64,000 nt of DNA from Fulvitalea axinellae (GCF_036492835.1 NZ_AP025319.1:1-64000); one strand, 5' to 3'; positions 1 through 9,423 are shown, counted from the first letter of the stretch. The notes: generated by a model from the letters alone, not told the origin. Program-made: numbers and translations.

Positions 1-742
1 AAGCTTGCGCCTTTAGCCTGCTGACCATAACCGGCTCGTTCACGCTTTTTACACTTACGGCTAGTTTTCCGCCGAAATAGGGCTCAAAGCTATCCACGGC
101 GTCTATATTTAGGATAATTCCTCTGTTGGCCCGGAAGAAACGTTCGGGATCCAACTGAAATTCCAGTTTTTCGAGTGTCTGTTCCAGTACGTATTTCTTT
201 CCGTCGAACATATAAGCCAGACAGACTCCCCCTTCACTTTTGAACATGGCAATATCAGGTACTTCTATCTTAAAAAATGAGCGGGGACCGCTTACCATAA
301 ACCGGGTACGGTAGGTTTTGGAACCGCTTTGTATCGCGTCAAGCAACTTGCCGAAATCCGGTGTGTCTTGCGGGGAATCGGGGTGTAAATGGAGCTTTTC
401 GAATTTCTCTATGGCCTGTTCCAGCTTGTCCTCCTCTATGGGCTTCAGTAGGTAATCGATGCTGTTTACCTCAAAAGCTCTGATAGCGTATTGGTCAAAA
501 GCGGTGGTGAATATTATCGGGCATTCCACCTTTATCTTGTTGAATATTTCGAAGCATAATCCATCCTTTAGTTGGATGTCCATAAAAATCAAATCCGGAA
601 GGGGATATTTGGCGTAGTGTTTCGTAAAGGAGCTTATCGTACCGAATACGGGGTCATATTCCCAGTCTGGCCGTAGGGTTTCCAGATACATTTTCAGCAG
701 TCTGGCGTTAGGCTTTTCGTCTTCGACTATGGCGTATTTCAT
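1..742 (-). CDS. LytTR response regulator, C-terminus cut by window edge
   Basis: Cytoplasmic DNA-binding response regulator that is probably phosphorylated by the LytS-type kinase encoded just upstream. Reading the complement from the ATG at 742 gives a receiver domain with acidic residues near position 8 (VEDE), phospho-acceptor Asp55 in LIFMDIQLKDG and the conserved DYLLKPIE lysine step. A LytTR DNA-binding domain follows, with the typical FFRANRGIILNIDAV segment. The frame is still open at base 1, so the last few dozen residues lie outside the window. It is the last visible gene of a minus-strand block after the efflux genes, 41 bases after the kinase, so control of the pump or of envelope stress is a reasonable inference. 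Family assignment is secure; the target genes are not known. Confidence 0.9.
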   Translation of the reverse strand, partial: MKYAIVEDEKPNARLLKMYLETLRPDWEYDPVFGTISSFTKHYAKYPLPDLIFMDIQLKDGLCFEIFNKIKVECPIIFTTAFDQYAIRAFEVNSIDYLLKPIEEDKLEQAIEKFEKLHLHPDSPQDTPDFGKLLDAIQSGSKTYRTRFMVSGPRSFFKIEVPDIAMFKSEGGVCLAYMFDGKKYVLEQTLEKLEFQLDPERFFRANRGIILNIDAVDSFEPYFGGKLAVSVKSVNEPVMVSRLKAQA

Positions 743-783
743 TGGGTGTTTTTTGGGCGTGGCTATGTCGGAACGGCAATATC

Positions 784-1833
784 TCAGATTAAAGGCAAAC
801 GGACGATAAACTCATTTTCCGTGCTTTCTACCAGCACTTGCTCTTGGGTCAAATGGCTGAACCTTCTTCCGAGGTTATCCAGTCCTTTTCCCGTTGACCG
901 GTAAGTTTTTTTCTTTTGTAGATTATTGCTTACCGCCAAGTATTGGCCGTCCCAATGTATTTTGATCCGCAAAATACTATCGTCGGAAGCTATATTGTGT
1001 TTGATGGCGTTTTCCACCAACATTTGCACGGCCATCGGGGGGATTTCTTTTTCCCAAAATTCTTCGGGTATATTTACGCTTAGGGTTATGCCGTCTTCGT
1101 TTCTTATTTTTTGCAATTCAAAATACTGTTCCGTAAAAGTGATTTCCTCTTTCAAGCTGACAGTTTTCCAGTCTGACCGTTGCAGAACGTATCTGCAGAT
1201 GGAGGAAAAGTCTTGGATAAACCTCAAGGCCTGACCGTAATCTTTGAGCAATATCAGGGACTTGAGGGCGCTTAGGTTATTGAAAAAGAAATGCGGGTTG
1301 AGTTGGTCTTGCAGAGCCCTGTATTTAAGCTCCACCTTTTCCACTTTTAGGCGTTCCACCTCGGTATTGAGTTTGAACCAAGATTGGAAAACCCGGATAA
1401 ACAGGGATAGAAAGCTGACGCTCATAAAGAGTAAAAGCATGGTCAGCGTGACGAAGGAGGAAGCTAACACGAAATTTTCCTCCATCAACAACCTTCTGTC
1501 GTAAATGGAGGAAAAAAGAATTAAAAAAACCGCCAAGGTAAATATCCAGCTGAGACCAAATTGCATGGCCACGCGTTTGTTGATGTTCTGAAAAGAAAGA
1601 GGTTCCCGCTTTTCCAAATACCGATCCAGCAAGACTATAAATTCGGAAATGCTGATAAACGAAACGATCATCTTGGCAATGTCTCCGATGATGTTGACTT
1701 GCGGTGGCAATTCGACGATATACAGTAGGAATACGCATATACCGATAGTGAAAAGGCTTACCATAAAAAGCCTTCTGAGAATAGCTTTAGGAGTGTAGGC
1801 CGAGTTCCTTTCCAGAAATGATTTTATGTCCAT
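784..1833 (-). CDS. LytS-type sensor histidine kinase
   Basis: Membrane sensor kinase of the His_kinase (PF06580) class that would phosphorylate the adjacent LytTR regulator. About four hydrophobic segments fill the N-terminal half (for example VSLFTIGICVFLLYIV). A short linker leads to the phospho-acceptor motif DQLNPHFFFNNLSALKSL, and the N-box VENAIKHN and a GKGLDNLGRR glycine segment of the ATPase domain follow. I chose the ATG at 1833 (MDIKSFLERN) because it puts a normal short tail before the first helix; ATGs at 1980 and 1953 would add a polar extension. It lies downstream of tolC in the same direction and 41 bases before the regulator. The sensed signal cannot be read from sequence. 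Confidence 0.88.
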   Translation of the reverse strand: MDIKSFLERNSAYTPKAILRRLFMVSLFTIGICVFLLYIVELPPQVNIIGDIAKMIVSFISISEFIVLLDRYLEKREPLSFQNINKRVAMQFGLSWIFTLAVFLILFSSIYDRRLLMEENFVLASSFVTLTMLLLFMSVSFLSLFIRVFQSWFKLNTEVERLKVEKVELKYRALQDQLNPHFFFNNLSALKSLILLKDYGQALRFIQDFSSICRYVLQRSDWKTVSLKEEITFTEQYFELQKIRNEDGITLSVNIPEEFWEKEIPPMAVQMLVENAIKHNIASDDSILRIKIHWDGQYLAVSNNLQKKKTYRSTGKGLDNLGRRFSHLTQEQVLVESTENEFIVRLPLI

Positions 1834-2057
1834 GCCGGTATTTTGTTCGCCTTGTTTTTGAAGGAGGTCGTCAGGGCTTGTTTGGTGGTATGACTTATCC
1901 TTACGGGATCTTTGTTTTTGTACAGGTTTTATTCCAAAATACGCTATTTTCATCCATAAACATAACCTCCCCAAAAGCAAGGTATAGACAATCCCGGGTA
2001 TGGCCTCGCCTTTCCGTTTTCATAAGGCAAATACCACCCGAGCAGTCTATTTACGGA

Positions 2058-3353
2058 TTATTCGGCATGCCTTAAAGCTCCAACGGCCTTTTGCCATTCG
2101 GTTTTTTTCAACTCATAATCCCGCAGGGCGATAATTAGATCAAATTTAGCCTTTTGCCATTCGGCTTGAGCGCTAAGTACGTCCGCGGTAGTGTTGAGTT
2201 GGGCGTCGAAACTTTGGCGGGTTTCATCTAGGCTTTCGGCGGCTTGCGCCACATTCTTTTTCGACATGTTTATGCGTTGGCGATATTCTTCCAGTTCCAA
2301 AGACAGTTGTTTTACCTCCAAGGTTACGTAGTCGCAGGTCTGGGCGTAAGTGTTCTCGGTCTTGGCTTTATTGATTTTTGCCAGTCGCTCTTTCTGTTTT
2401 CTTTCTCCAAAATGAAAAACAGGAATCTTTACACTACCACCCAGCATGGATACCGGGTCTATGTTTTCGCCTATTTTGTCGGCGTAAGCATAGAAATATC
2501 CGGCCGAAACACCCACTTGCGGAAGGTAATCGGCCCGGGATATCTTGCGGTCGTATTCCGCCAGTTTTATCTGATTTTCGGCTAGTTTTATCTCGTTTCT
2601 GTTTCCGAGGGCGCTATTGATCCCGTCCGTAGTGTCGATGCTTTGAGGAGTGTTCGACAGCGTGTCGGTCAATATTATTTTGGTGTCCAGATCATTGCCC
2701 AATAGTTGATTAAGGTAGGTCTGCGCTATCTCGGCGCCGTTTTTGGCCCTTACCACTTCCAATTCGGCTTGATTTTTCCGCACTTCCACTTTCAGTTTCT
2801 CACTGGCGGGCACCAATCCCAAGTCATACATATCGGACATCTGTTCGGTCATTTCCCTCAACATATCCAAGTATTTTTCCGAAAGGGTAATGGCTTCCGT
2901 GGCGGCGGCCAAGTTCCAGTAGGCTTGGTCAGCTTTAAGCAGAACGTCGGCGTGGGTAAGCCCGTAGCTCTGGTCGGCCATTTGTTGGCCTATTTCCGCT
3001 TGGGCGTTTACGGCCTTTATCTTTCCGCCGGCGTATATCGGCTGGGTCATGGTTACGTCCGTGGCCAATACGCTGAATTTGTCGGTTACCATCTCGGGGC
3101 TTAGGGCCAGCTCCAAGTCGGGCGCATAGAGGCCGGTGGCCGAAGCCGCCACTTCCGGCAAGTACGCTTTTTTGGCCAGTTTCATATTGGCTTCAGCCTC
3201 TTCTATCCTGAGTTGGGCCTCCTTTAGGTCTTTGTTGTTTTGCAGTACTTTCACTCTGCAATCCTTTGAGCTCAGGTGTTCCTGAGCTCTGGATTGCGTA
3301 ACCATCAAACCGCACAGCAAGACGGGCAACAATATATATATGGTCCTTTTCAT
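2058..3353 (-). CDS. TolC-family outer membrane efflux protein
   Basis: Outer membrane channel of a tripartite efflux pump. The 431-residue product starts with a signal peptide (MKRTIYILLPVLLCGLMV, then QSRA) and has the duplicated long-helix architecture of the family, with repeated heptad-rich stretches such as RIEEAEANMKLAKKAYLPEV and QIKLAEYDRKISRADYLPQV. The length is usual for TolC homologues. Its ATG overlaps the TGA of the upstream 55-codon ORF in an ATGA arrangement, which implies translational coupling. The RND pump and the adaptor lie further upstream on the same strand, so this is the outer membrane part of that pump. The substrate is unknown. Confidence 0.92.
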   Translation of the reverse strand: MKRTIYILLPVLLCGLMVTQSRAQEHLSSKDCRVKVLQNNKDLKEAQLRIEEAEANMKLAKKAYLPEVAASATGLYAPDLELALSPEMVTDKFSVLATDVTMTQPIYAGGKIKAVNAQAEIGQQMADQSYGLTHADVLLKADQAYWNLAAATEAITLSEKYLDMLREMTEQMSDMYDLGLVPASEKLKVEVRKNQAELEVVRAKNGAEIAQTYLNQLLGNDLDTKIILTDTLSNTPQSIDTTDGINSALGNRNEIKLAENQIKLAEYDRKISRADYLPQVGVSAGYFYAYADKIGENIDPVSMLGGSVKIPVFHFGERKQKERLAKINKAKTENTYAQTCDYVTLEVKQLSLELEEYRQRINMSKKNVAQAAESLDETRQSFDAQLNTTADVLSAQAEWQKAKFDLIIALRDYELKKTEWQKAVGALRHAE

Positions 3354-3517
3354 GGCATGTGATACAAAGCGATTGATATTAGGTAAATCAGAATCAGCAA
3401 AAGCGAGTAAACCAATACGGGCAAGAAATACGGCGACGACATCCTGTTTATAACCAAGAGTATAGCCTTGATTTTTGAGCGGATAGCCGAATGAATGTCT
3501 TTGTTACTCGATTGCAT
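3350..3517 (-). CDS. 55-residue single-pass membrane protein inside the RND operon
   Basis: Short ORF in the gap between the RND pump and tolC. The complement of 3517-3350 encodes 55 residues starting MQSSNKDIHSAIRSK. The N-terminal half is polar and basic; the C-terminal half is strongly hydrophobic (PYFLPVLVYSLLLILIYLIS) and would form one membrane helix. Its TGA shares bases with the tolC start (ATGA), which is strong positional evidence that it is translated. A purine-rich AAAGAAG precedes the ATG. Small helices that bind RND pumps are known elsewhere (AcrZ with AcrB), so a pump accessory role is plausible. No homology to AcrZ can be claimed, and it could simply be a conserved small protein of this operon. 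Confidence 0.6.
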   Translation of the reverse strand: MQSSNKDIHSAIRSKIKAILLVINRMSSPYFLPVLVYSLLLILIYLISIALYHMP

Positions 3518-3621
3518 AATCTTCTTTTTTTGAGCGGAGAATGGGAGGGAAAGTGTGACACAAGTACTAAGTCTTGAGACAACTAATCTTTTCCAGTCTT
3601 CTTTCCCGATACCACTACTCT

Positions 3622-6600
3622 TTACCCTTTACTTGTAACATCAAGTTTTACGTTATAAAGTATGGCGTATAAAGCGGGCACAACAAACAGGGTAATCAGA
3701 GAACCCACCAACAGACCAAACATAATAGTGATGGCCATGGAAATAAACATGGCGTCCCAGAGTAGGGGAATCATTCCGAGGATGGTGGTCAACGAAGCCA
3801 TCATTACCGGGCGCATTCGAGATACCGAAGCGTCGATAGTGGCTTGGGCTTGCGATTTTCCTTCCTTTATTCCCAGTTTGATTTCATCCAGCAATACGAT
3901 CGCGTTTTTGATCATCATCCCTATCAGTCCCAAAGCGCCTATGGTCCCCATAAAGTTGAGGAACTCGCCGGTGATCAGGAATCCAAAGGCCACGCCCACC
4001 AAGGCTTGCGGAACCATCAGAATGATGATTAACGGCTGACGAAGATTGTTGAACAGGCCCACGATAATCAGAATCATAAGGCCCAAAGCCAAAGGCAAGA
4101 ATTTAAACAGCGCCTCGTTGGCGTCTTTGGAAGAGCCTACCATGCCTCTCCATTCCAAGCCGTAGCCGTCGGGGAAGGGGATCGCCGATACTTTGTCTTT
4201 GACATTGGCAACGAGTTCGTCTCCGGTATGACCGTCACGGATATCGCACTGCACTTTGACGGTTCTTCGTCCGTTTCTTCTGAAGACTAATTGATCTTCC
4301 CAACCCAACGACACCGTATCCATTATGTGGCCGAGCGGGACGCTTGCCGTGGCCCTAGGGCCCCACACGGGCAATGATCCCAAAGATTCGATATCGTGAT
4401 CCAATGTCGTAGTAGATTTCAGCAAGACTGGAATCTGTTTGTCGTTTTCATGCACCAAGCCGATAGGCATTCCCGTACTGGCTACCAGAATAGATTGGGC
4501 CATATCCTTGCGGGTAAGGCCGGAAGCCTGCGCACGCTTTACGTCATAGTTTGGAATGTACTTTTTGGTTTTGTTTCCGAGATTGTCCCCCACGTTTTTG
4601 GCTATGCTTTCCTTCTTCAATACGTCTTGCACTTGCACTGACAAGTCTCGTAACACGGCAGGGTCCGGTCCGGAAATCAGGATTTCCACCGGATAATCCT
4701 CGAAAGCCGCGCCGTATTGCATTACCCTGACCTTGGCTTGCGGAAAGTTTTCGTTGAAATACGCCCGGGCTTTTTCCATTACCTGCGGAACGTCTTCCAA
4801 CTCTTCGGTTTCCACGATCATTTCGCCGTAGTGGCTTCCGCCCTGCATTACCGGACGCAACATGGTGTAACGCGCCGGCGTACTGCCGATAGCCGTAGTA
4901 ACCGCCGTAACCCTGTCGATTTTCATAATGTCGCCTTCGGCGGCGTACAGGTCCCGCTCAACGGCCTTTATGTCACTGCCTTTGTCGAGGGTGTATTCGA
5001 TGATGAACTGGTCGTATGGAGTTTTAGGGATAAAATCCATCTTGACGAATTGGAATCCGTACATCGCCAATACCACAATAGCTCCGCAGAAAAGCACGAA
5101 GGGTTTCTTATGTTCCAGAGTCCAAGCGACCGTTCTGCGTAAGCGCTGGTAAAGAGCAGAATCATAGACGTTGTCGTCGGATTCTTTGTCTTTACCCTTG
5201 GCTTCTTTTCGGTAAAAGTACTTGGCCATAAAGGGAGTCTGTACCATGGCGAAGATCCAGCTGAGCAACAACGATATTACCAATACGGTAAACAGCGACG
5301 AGAGAAACTCGCCCGCAGGGTGTGGAGCTACACCCAATGGAAAGAAAGCCAATATGGCTATCAGGGTGGCGGCCAATAGGGGCCAAGCGGTCTTAACGGC
5401 CGTATTGGTGAAAGCTTTTTCGGGTTTTATGCCTTTTTTCAAGTCAATCAGGATACCGTCGGCCACCACTATGGAATTGTCCACCAGCATTCCCATCGCC
5501 AAGATAATAGCCGCCAAGGTCACGCGATGTAAAGGCAAATCGATAGCGTTCATGGCGATCAGAGTAGCCAGTATGGTGAACACCAACCCGCTGGAAATCA
5601 AAAGACCCGACCGGATTCCCATTGCGAACAGCAAAACTATGATAACGATACCCACCGACATCACCAGATTCAGCACGAACTCGTCTACCGATTTTTCCAC
5701 ACGAGCAGGTTGCGAGTAAATTGTCTTTACTTCGATTCCGGCCGGAAGATTATTCTGGAGTTCGTCGAGTCTGCTCTCCACCTTTTCGCCCAATTTTACG
5801 ACGTTGATATTGCTTTCGTTGGAAAGCCCGAGACTAAGCGCCGTTTTGCCGTTAAAATGCATGGCGTTTCGTTTGGGCTCAAAAAGGCTACGCCGAACAG
5901 TGGCCACGTCGCCAAGGCGAAAAGAACCGCCAGCGGGCATTTGCAACAGAAGGTTTTCCAGATCCTTAACACTAGTTAGTCTCTCGCCAACGTCTATCCT
6001 TATCGATTGTGTGCCAACGCTTACCCACCCCGAGTTGGCCACTTCGCCACGCGCCTGCATGGCTTGGGCTATCATCATTGGGTTTAAGGCCATTCCAGCC
6101 AGTTTCTCCTCAGAGAAAACCACTTCGATGGATTCGTCCTGCATTCCGAAAATCTGCGAACGTTTTACTCCCGGAACGGCCAAAAGCTCGCGCTCTATGT
6201 ATTCGGTATATTTATGAAGTTCCGGCAAAGAGTGTCCGTCCGAAGTGACGGCGTACAGCATTCCGTAAGTGTCGGCGAAGTCATCGTTGACTATAGGGGT
6301 ATAGGCCCCGGCGGGAAGTTGGGGACTAATATCGACAACCTTACGGCGCAAATGATCCCAGAGTTGGGGAAGCTTTCCGGTTCTTACCTCATTGCGGATA
6401 TTGACTTTTATTACGGAAATACCGGATTCGGACTGCGATTCGATATAGTCTACGTTTTCCAGTTTACGAATGCCTTCTTCCAGTACATTGGAAACCTCCA
6501 GTTCCACTTCGTGAGCCGTGGCGCCCGGATACAGTGTGATCACCATAGCCGTTTTCAGAGGAATCTCCGCATCTTCCAATTTTCCAATATTGATATAGGA

Positions 6601-6675
6601 AAATATTCCCCCCAACAGCACACCGACAAACAACATTGTCAGCAATGCTTTTTGTCCCAATACTTTGTTCAGCAT
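3622..6675 (-). CDS. RND-family efflux transporter (AcrB/MMPL-type inner membrane pump)
   Basis: Proton-driven inner membrane pump of 1017 residues, the normal size for the family. It has an N-terminal helix (LLTMLFVGVLLGGIFSYINI), a first periplasmic porter domain, a block of helices with the helix-4 motif AMGMLVDNSIVVADG, a second porter domain and a closing block of helices (GTIGALGLIGMMIKNAIVLLDEI). The VDNSIV form of the proton-relay helix resembles the subclass often annotated simply as efflux RND permease. Its ATG overlaps the adaptor's TAA by one base (TAATG). Together with the adaptor and TolC it forms a complete tripartite pump. The substrate cannot be predicted; no metal-binding signature is evident. 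Confidence 0.93.
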   Translation of the reverse strand: MLNKVLGQKALLTMLFVGVLLGGIFSYINIGKLEDAEIPLKTAMVITLYPGATAHEVELEVSNVLEEGIRKLENVDYIESQSESGISVIKVNIRNEVRTGKLPQLWDHLRRKVVDISPQLPAGAYTPIVNDDFADTYGMLYAVTSDGHSLPELHKYTEYIERELLAVPGVKRSQIFGMQDESIEVVFSEEKLAGMALNPMMIAQAMQARGEVANSGWVSVGTQSIRIDVGERLTSVKDLENLLLQMPAGGSFRLGDVATVRRSLFEPKRNAMHFNGKTALSLGLSNESNINVVKLGEKVESRLDELQNNLPAGIEVKTIYSQPARVEKSVDEFVLNLVMSVGIVIIVLLFAMGIRSGLLISSGLVFTILATLIAMNAIDLPLHRVTLAAIILAMGMLVDNSIVVADGILIDLKKGIKPEKAFTNTAVKTAWPLLAATLIAILAFFPLGVAPHPAGEFLSSLFTVLVISLLLSWIFAMVQTPFMAKYFYRKEAKGKDKESDDNVYDSALYQRLRRTVAWTLEHKKPFVLFCGAIVVLAMYGFQFVKMDFIPKTPYDQFIIEYTLDKGSDIKAVERDLYAAEGDIMKIDRVTAVTTAIGSTPARYTMLRPVMQGGSHYGEMIVETEELEDVPQVMEKARAYFNENFPQAKVRVMQYGAAFEDYPVEILISGPDPAVLRDLSVQVQDVLKKESIAKNVGDNLGNKTKKYIPNYDVKRAQASGLTRKDMAQSILVASTGMPIGLVHENDKQIPVLLKSTTTLDHDIESLGSLPVWGPRATASVPLGHIMDTVSLGWEDQLVFRRNGRRTVKVQCDIRDGHTGDELVANVKDKVSAIPFPDGYGLEWRGMVGSSKDANEALFKFLPLALGLMILIIVGLFNNLRQPLIIILMVPQALVGVAFGFLITGEFLNFMGTIGALGLIGMMIKNAIVLLDEIKLGIKEGKSQAQATIDASVSRMRPVMMASLTTILGMIPLLWDAMFISMAITIMFGLLVGSLITLFVVPALYAILYNVKLDVTSKG

Positions 6676-7739
6676 TACAGCAGCCCTCCTATATTGGTTT
6701 TACTTTCCTTTTTCAAGACTTTTACCTGCTGACCTTCACGCAAAGAGTTTACACCAGCGGTAACCACCCACTCCCCGTTGCGGAGAGAGCGTCCGTCAAG
6801 GCTAACCCGACCACCGTTCTTAAGTGATCCCAAAGCCACAGGAGTTTTGGCCAGTTTTCCGTTGCGGATACTCCATATATAATCTTTTCCAGCTTCGCGA
6901 TAAATAGACTCTATTGGCAAGGTGACGAATCCTCCCTGCGTGGCCGGCAACTCTATTTTGACATTGGCCAGCATTCCGGTCTTCAGTTTGGAATCTGGTT
7001 GGCTTTCAAAAGAGAATTTCACTTCGTACAGGTCGTCCATTTCGGTTTTTTGCCCTATACTGACCATGTCCAGCGCCACTCCTTTAAGCCCTAAACTGGC
7101 GATATCAGCCTTGGCTTTGGCGCCGTTTTCAATTACTGAAATCTTGGTGGAAGGAACCTTGGCCACTATTTCCATAGCCGACACATCAATGATGGCGACC
7201 ACCGGCATGCCCGCTCCAACGGTTTCGTGGTTATTCACCGATCTGGCCGACACATAGCCCGAAAACGGCGCTAAAAGACGAGTGTCACGCAATTGGTTTT
7301 GGCTGTGCTGGTAGGCGGCCTCGGCTATTTCGAATCCGCTTTTTATCTTTTGGTAGGTGTTCTCGGGTAGTTTACCCTTGGCGTACAGTTGCTTATAGCG
7401 TTCGTATTCGCCTTTGGCCTGCTCATATTGGGCCTTGGTCTGTTTTACCTGAATCTGATAATCGCGAGGGTCTATGCGGGCAATAGTCTGTCCCTTTTTT
7501 ACAAAATCGCCTTTCTCGGCGCTCAGCTCAGCCAAAGGCCCAGCCACTCTAAACGACAGCGTGACGCTCTTTCGCTCTTTTACTTCGCCGTTGATTTTCA
7601 GCGTTTCACGGGCATTGCCTGTAGATATTTGCTCGGCCTTGACCCATTTTTCATCTGCTTGGGAAGTCTTTTCCGTACTTTGGCAGCTATAGGCCACCGC
7701 GGCGCAGGCGAGTATCAAAAGTCTAGTGAAATGTCGCAT
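6675..7739 (-). CDS. RND efflux periplasmic adaptor lipoprotein
   Basis: Membrane-fusion subunit linking the RND pump to TolC. The N-terminus is a lipoprotein signal with lipobox AYSC. A lipoyl/barrel-sandwich half follows (GPLAELSAEKGDFVKKGQTI and RLLAPFSGYVSARSV are the two halves), separated by an alpha-helical hairpin, and then beta-barrel and membrane-proximal domains. The length of 354 residues is typical. It is the first gene of the minus-strand efflux block, so the promoter should lie in 7740-8038. Family certainty is high. The partner pump is the next gene, with a one-base stop/start overlap. Confidence 0.92.
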   Translation of the reverse strand: MRHFTRLLILACAAVAYSCQSTEKTSQADEKWVKAEQISTGNARETLKINGEVKERKSVTLSFRVAGPLAELSAEKGDFVKKGQTIARIDPRDYQIQVKQTKAQYEQAKGEYERYKQLYAKGKLPENTYQKIKSGFEIAEAAYQHSQNQLRDTRLLAPFSGYVSARSVNNHETVGAGMPVVAIIDVSAMEIVAKVPSTKISVIENGAKAKADIASLGLKGVALDMVSIGQKTEMDDLYEVKFSFESQPDSKLKTGMLANVKIELPATQGGFVTLPIESIYREAGKDYIWSIRNGKLAKTPVALGSLKNGGRVSLDGRSLRNGEWVVTAGVNSLREGQQVKVLKKESKTNIGGLL

Positions 7740-8038
7740 CGTGTTGACTTGATTAGTTTCTTGCGGTTTGAATCAACTTACAATACGAAAGTATCGCCCA
7801 ATGAGGCGAAGAGTAGGAATAAGATAGCCAAGTGATAAAATCGGCAGGCGAAATGAATTATTGGACAGGTGAAGTGAGCCGTGCAAAAAATAAGGTACTG
7901 GGAGGTTCGCTTATCTAAGCCTTGGGGCGTATAACAAAATTAGGCCGGGTAAGAATCAGAATGCTGGCCTGAAGGGTGAAAACACAACGCTTTGGTGATG
8001 TTAGATTCTTTGCGAAAAATAGCGAAATCGGGTTGGGA
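7740..8038. other. Intergenic region upstream of the efflux operon
   Basis: About 300 bases with no convincing ORF. It must hold the promoter of the adaptor-RND-TolC block and the end of the lipoprotein gene on the same strand. A stretch at 7929-7945 (GTATAACAAAATTAGG) resembles the end of the MITE-like element at 61403, but no matching second end was found here. No clear operator was recognised. Confidence 0.4.
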
Positions 8039-8425
8039 TTATTTGTAAACGAAACAAGGTTTTCCGTCCACACATTTTACGGCGACGGGTTTGTCGGCCT
8101 CAACGCAGTACGAAGCGATACTCCATTTTTCGTTCGTACGTTTCTGTGCCTGAGTATACTCGTTGATTTTCTTCATCACAGCTACCGAATCCATACTTTT
8201 GGGATAAGCGATATAACCGTCGTGCCCGCCACCCGACCGGTGTCCGATAGGCGCAATGGTCCAATCCTGGCCATCGGAACAAGGACGGCCCACCATCTTA
8301 TCCAGTTCGGAACGAAGCTCTTTTAGCTCCCTCAGGTCGGTCTCCTTAGTGGCGAGGTCAAGACTATCGCATCCGAAGGCGAAAGCGACTAATAACAGAG
8401 GGATTTTGGTAAACGCTGTTTTCAT
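8039..8425 (-). CDS. Small lipoprotein of unknown function
   Basis: Predicted lipoprotein of 128 residues when started at the ATG at 8425 (MKTAFTKIPLLLVAFAFGC); a TTG two codons earlier is the alternative. The Cys after FAFG is the expected lipidation site. The mature part begins with a charged helix (TKETDLRELKELRSELDKMV) and continues into a compact domain with three further cysteines (RPCSDGQ, ASYCVEAD, VKCVDGKPC), which could form disulfides in the periplasm or outside the cell. I do not recognise the family. It stands alone, and a terminator-like hairpin sits directly upstream in its probable leader. Confidence 0.6.
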   Translation of the reverse strand: MKTAFTKIPLLLVAFAFGCDSLDLATKETDLRELKELRSELDKMVGRPCSDGQDWTIAPIGHRSGGGHDGYIAYPKSMDSVAVMKKINEYTQAQKRTNEKWSIASYCVEADKPVAVKCVDGKPCFVYK

Positions 8426-8442
8426 ACTCAAGGTAGTTTCCT

Positions 8443-8472
8443 AAAAAAAGACCCGGCTCAAAGCCTCCGGGT
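8443..8472 (-). terminator. Hairpin plus U-run just upstream of the lipoprotein start
   Basis: On the minus strand ACCCGG and CCGGGT pair across a 10-base loop and are followed by seven T residues. This is a standard intrinsic terminator, but it ends only about 17 bases before the lipoprotein ATG at 8425. It could end transcripts from the gene upstream (stop at 8740) or act as an attenuator. Confidence 0.6.
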
Positions 8473-8684
8473 TGTATCCATTTATAAAAGTAACGTCGGG
8501 CAAATATAAGTAATTGGGGTTGTATTCCAATATTTGGGGTGGATGTAAAGTATTTATGGTTTTTTGTGTAGTATTAATGGGTTATATGATATGTAGAGGC
8601 TTGACTTGGCTATTCGGTAAGTTAAAAATGACGAGGAAAAACGTGATCAAGGGATAGCGTTTATTTTAAATATGCGGCTAGTCC

Positions 8685-8722
8685 ATCCTGTATAAATAGG
8701 GAAAATCCTATTTATACAGGAT
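8685..8722. repeat. Perfect 16 bp inverted repeat
   Basis: ATCCTGTATAAATAGG and its exact reverse complement are separated by GAAAAT. It lies 18 bases after the stop codon of the DUF2007 gene on the minus strand, so it is probably a transcript 3' end structure. There is no clean U-run on the minus side, and TTTTA follows on the plus side. Confidence 0.7.
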
Positions 8723-8739
8723 TGTACTTTTATTCGGAC

Positions 8740-9423
8740 CTACAGAAACCTTATAGCCAAATACAATGGGAGAAGTATAATTCCTAAAATGAAAATATAC
8801 TTTCCATGCATTTGGTCTTTTACAGAATAGGAAGATACCTTTTCACCATTCGGTAAAGTCTTACGACTTTTCCAAAGTGAGTAACCGATAATTATACCCA
8901 AGAATCCCCCCAAGAGAGCAAACGCGTAACCAGCGCCAACCCAAAGTAAATGACTTTCATCGGGTTTGGCTAGGTCTTTTATTCGTTGGTTACGGAGTTG
9001 TTTTACCAAAGCCTCATCCACTGGCTTCCCCCGTTCGTCTAATATTTTGGGGGCGAGTGTTCTGTCCAGTTCTCCCCACTCTTCAGGTTTTAGCAGTATA
9101 TCAAACAGTTCCTCATCTGTAAAGCTGTATAGATAATGATCTTTATCAATATCTTCCACCAATTCTTCGGCTTGTTGCTTCAGGATCGCTTCCGCTTTCT
9201 CAAAATATGTCTTCGGTATCCTTACTTCTGTTTCCTCGTTTGCTCCGCCACCTGTAACAGTATTATCTAAAGAAGGGGAGTTGTTTCCCAATACGGCGGG
9301 AATCCCTGAATTTATAAGCAGTATTGCCGTTTCGTTGGCCAACCCGGGGTCATTGAATTTTCTAAAAATCGAATAATCCTTTTGTTCCTGAAGGAAGGTA
9401 TTATCAATGGTTTCTTTGGTCAT
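8740..9423 (-). CDS. DUF2007-type protein with C-terminal membrane helices
   Basis: Protein of 227 residues. The first about 85 residues match the DUF2007 (putative signal transducing protein) pattern: a helix, a strand region around ANETAILLINSGIPAVLGNN, and VRIPKTYFEKAEAILKQ. A central acidic, helical part follows. The C-terminus has two hydrophobic segments (WVGAGYAFALLGGFLGIIIGY and YIFILGIILLPLYLAIRFL) that would anchor it in the inner membrane. DUF2007 proteins in Bacteroidota often have this soluble-plus-membrane layout; the function is unknown. It is monocistronic, and the ISAs1-type element sits 116 bases upstream of its start. Confidence 0.65.
   Translation of the reverse strand: MTKETIDNTFLQEQKDYSIFRKFNDPGLANETAILLINSGIPAVLGNNSPSLDNTVTGGGANEETEVRIPKTYFEKAEAILKQQAEELVEDIDKDHYLYSFTDEELFDILLKPEEWGELDRTLAPKILDERGKPVDEALVKQLRNQRIKDLAKPDESHLLWVGAGYAFALLGGFLGIIIGYSLWKSRKTLPNGEKVSSYSVKDQMHGKYIFILGIILLPLYLAIRFL

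Noticed and set aside
7929-7975. Second copy of the MITE-like element
   Set aside because: Only one end-like word (GTATAACAAAATTAGG) is present; no matching inverted end was found within a few hundred bases.
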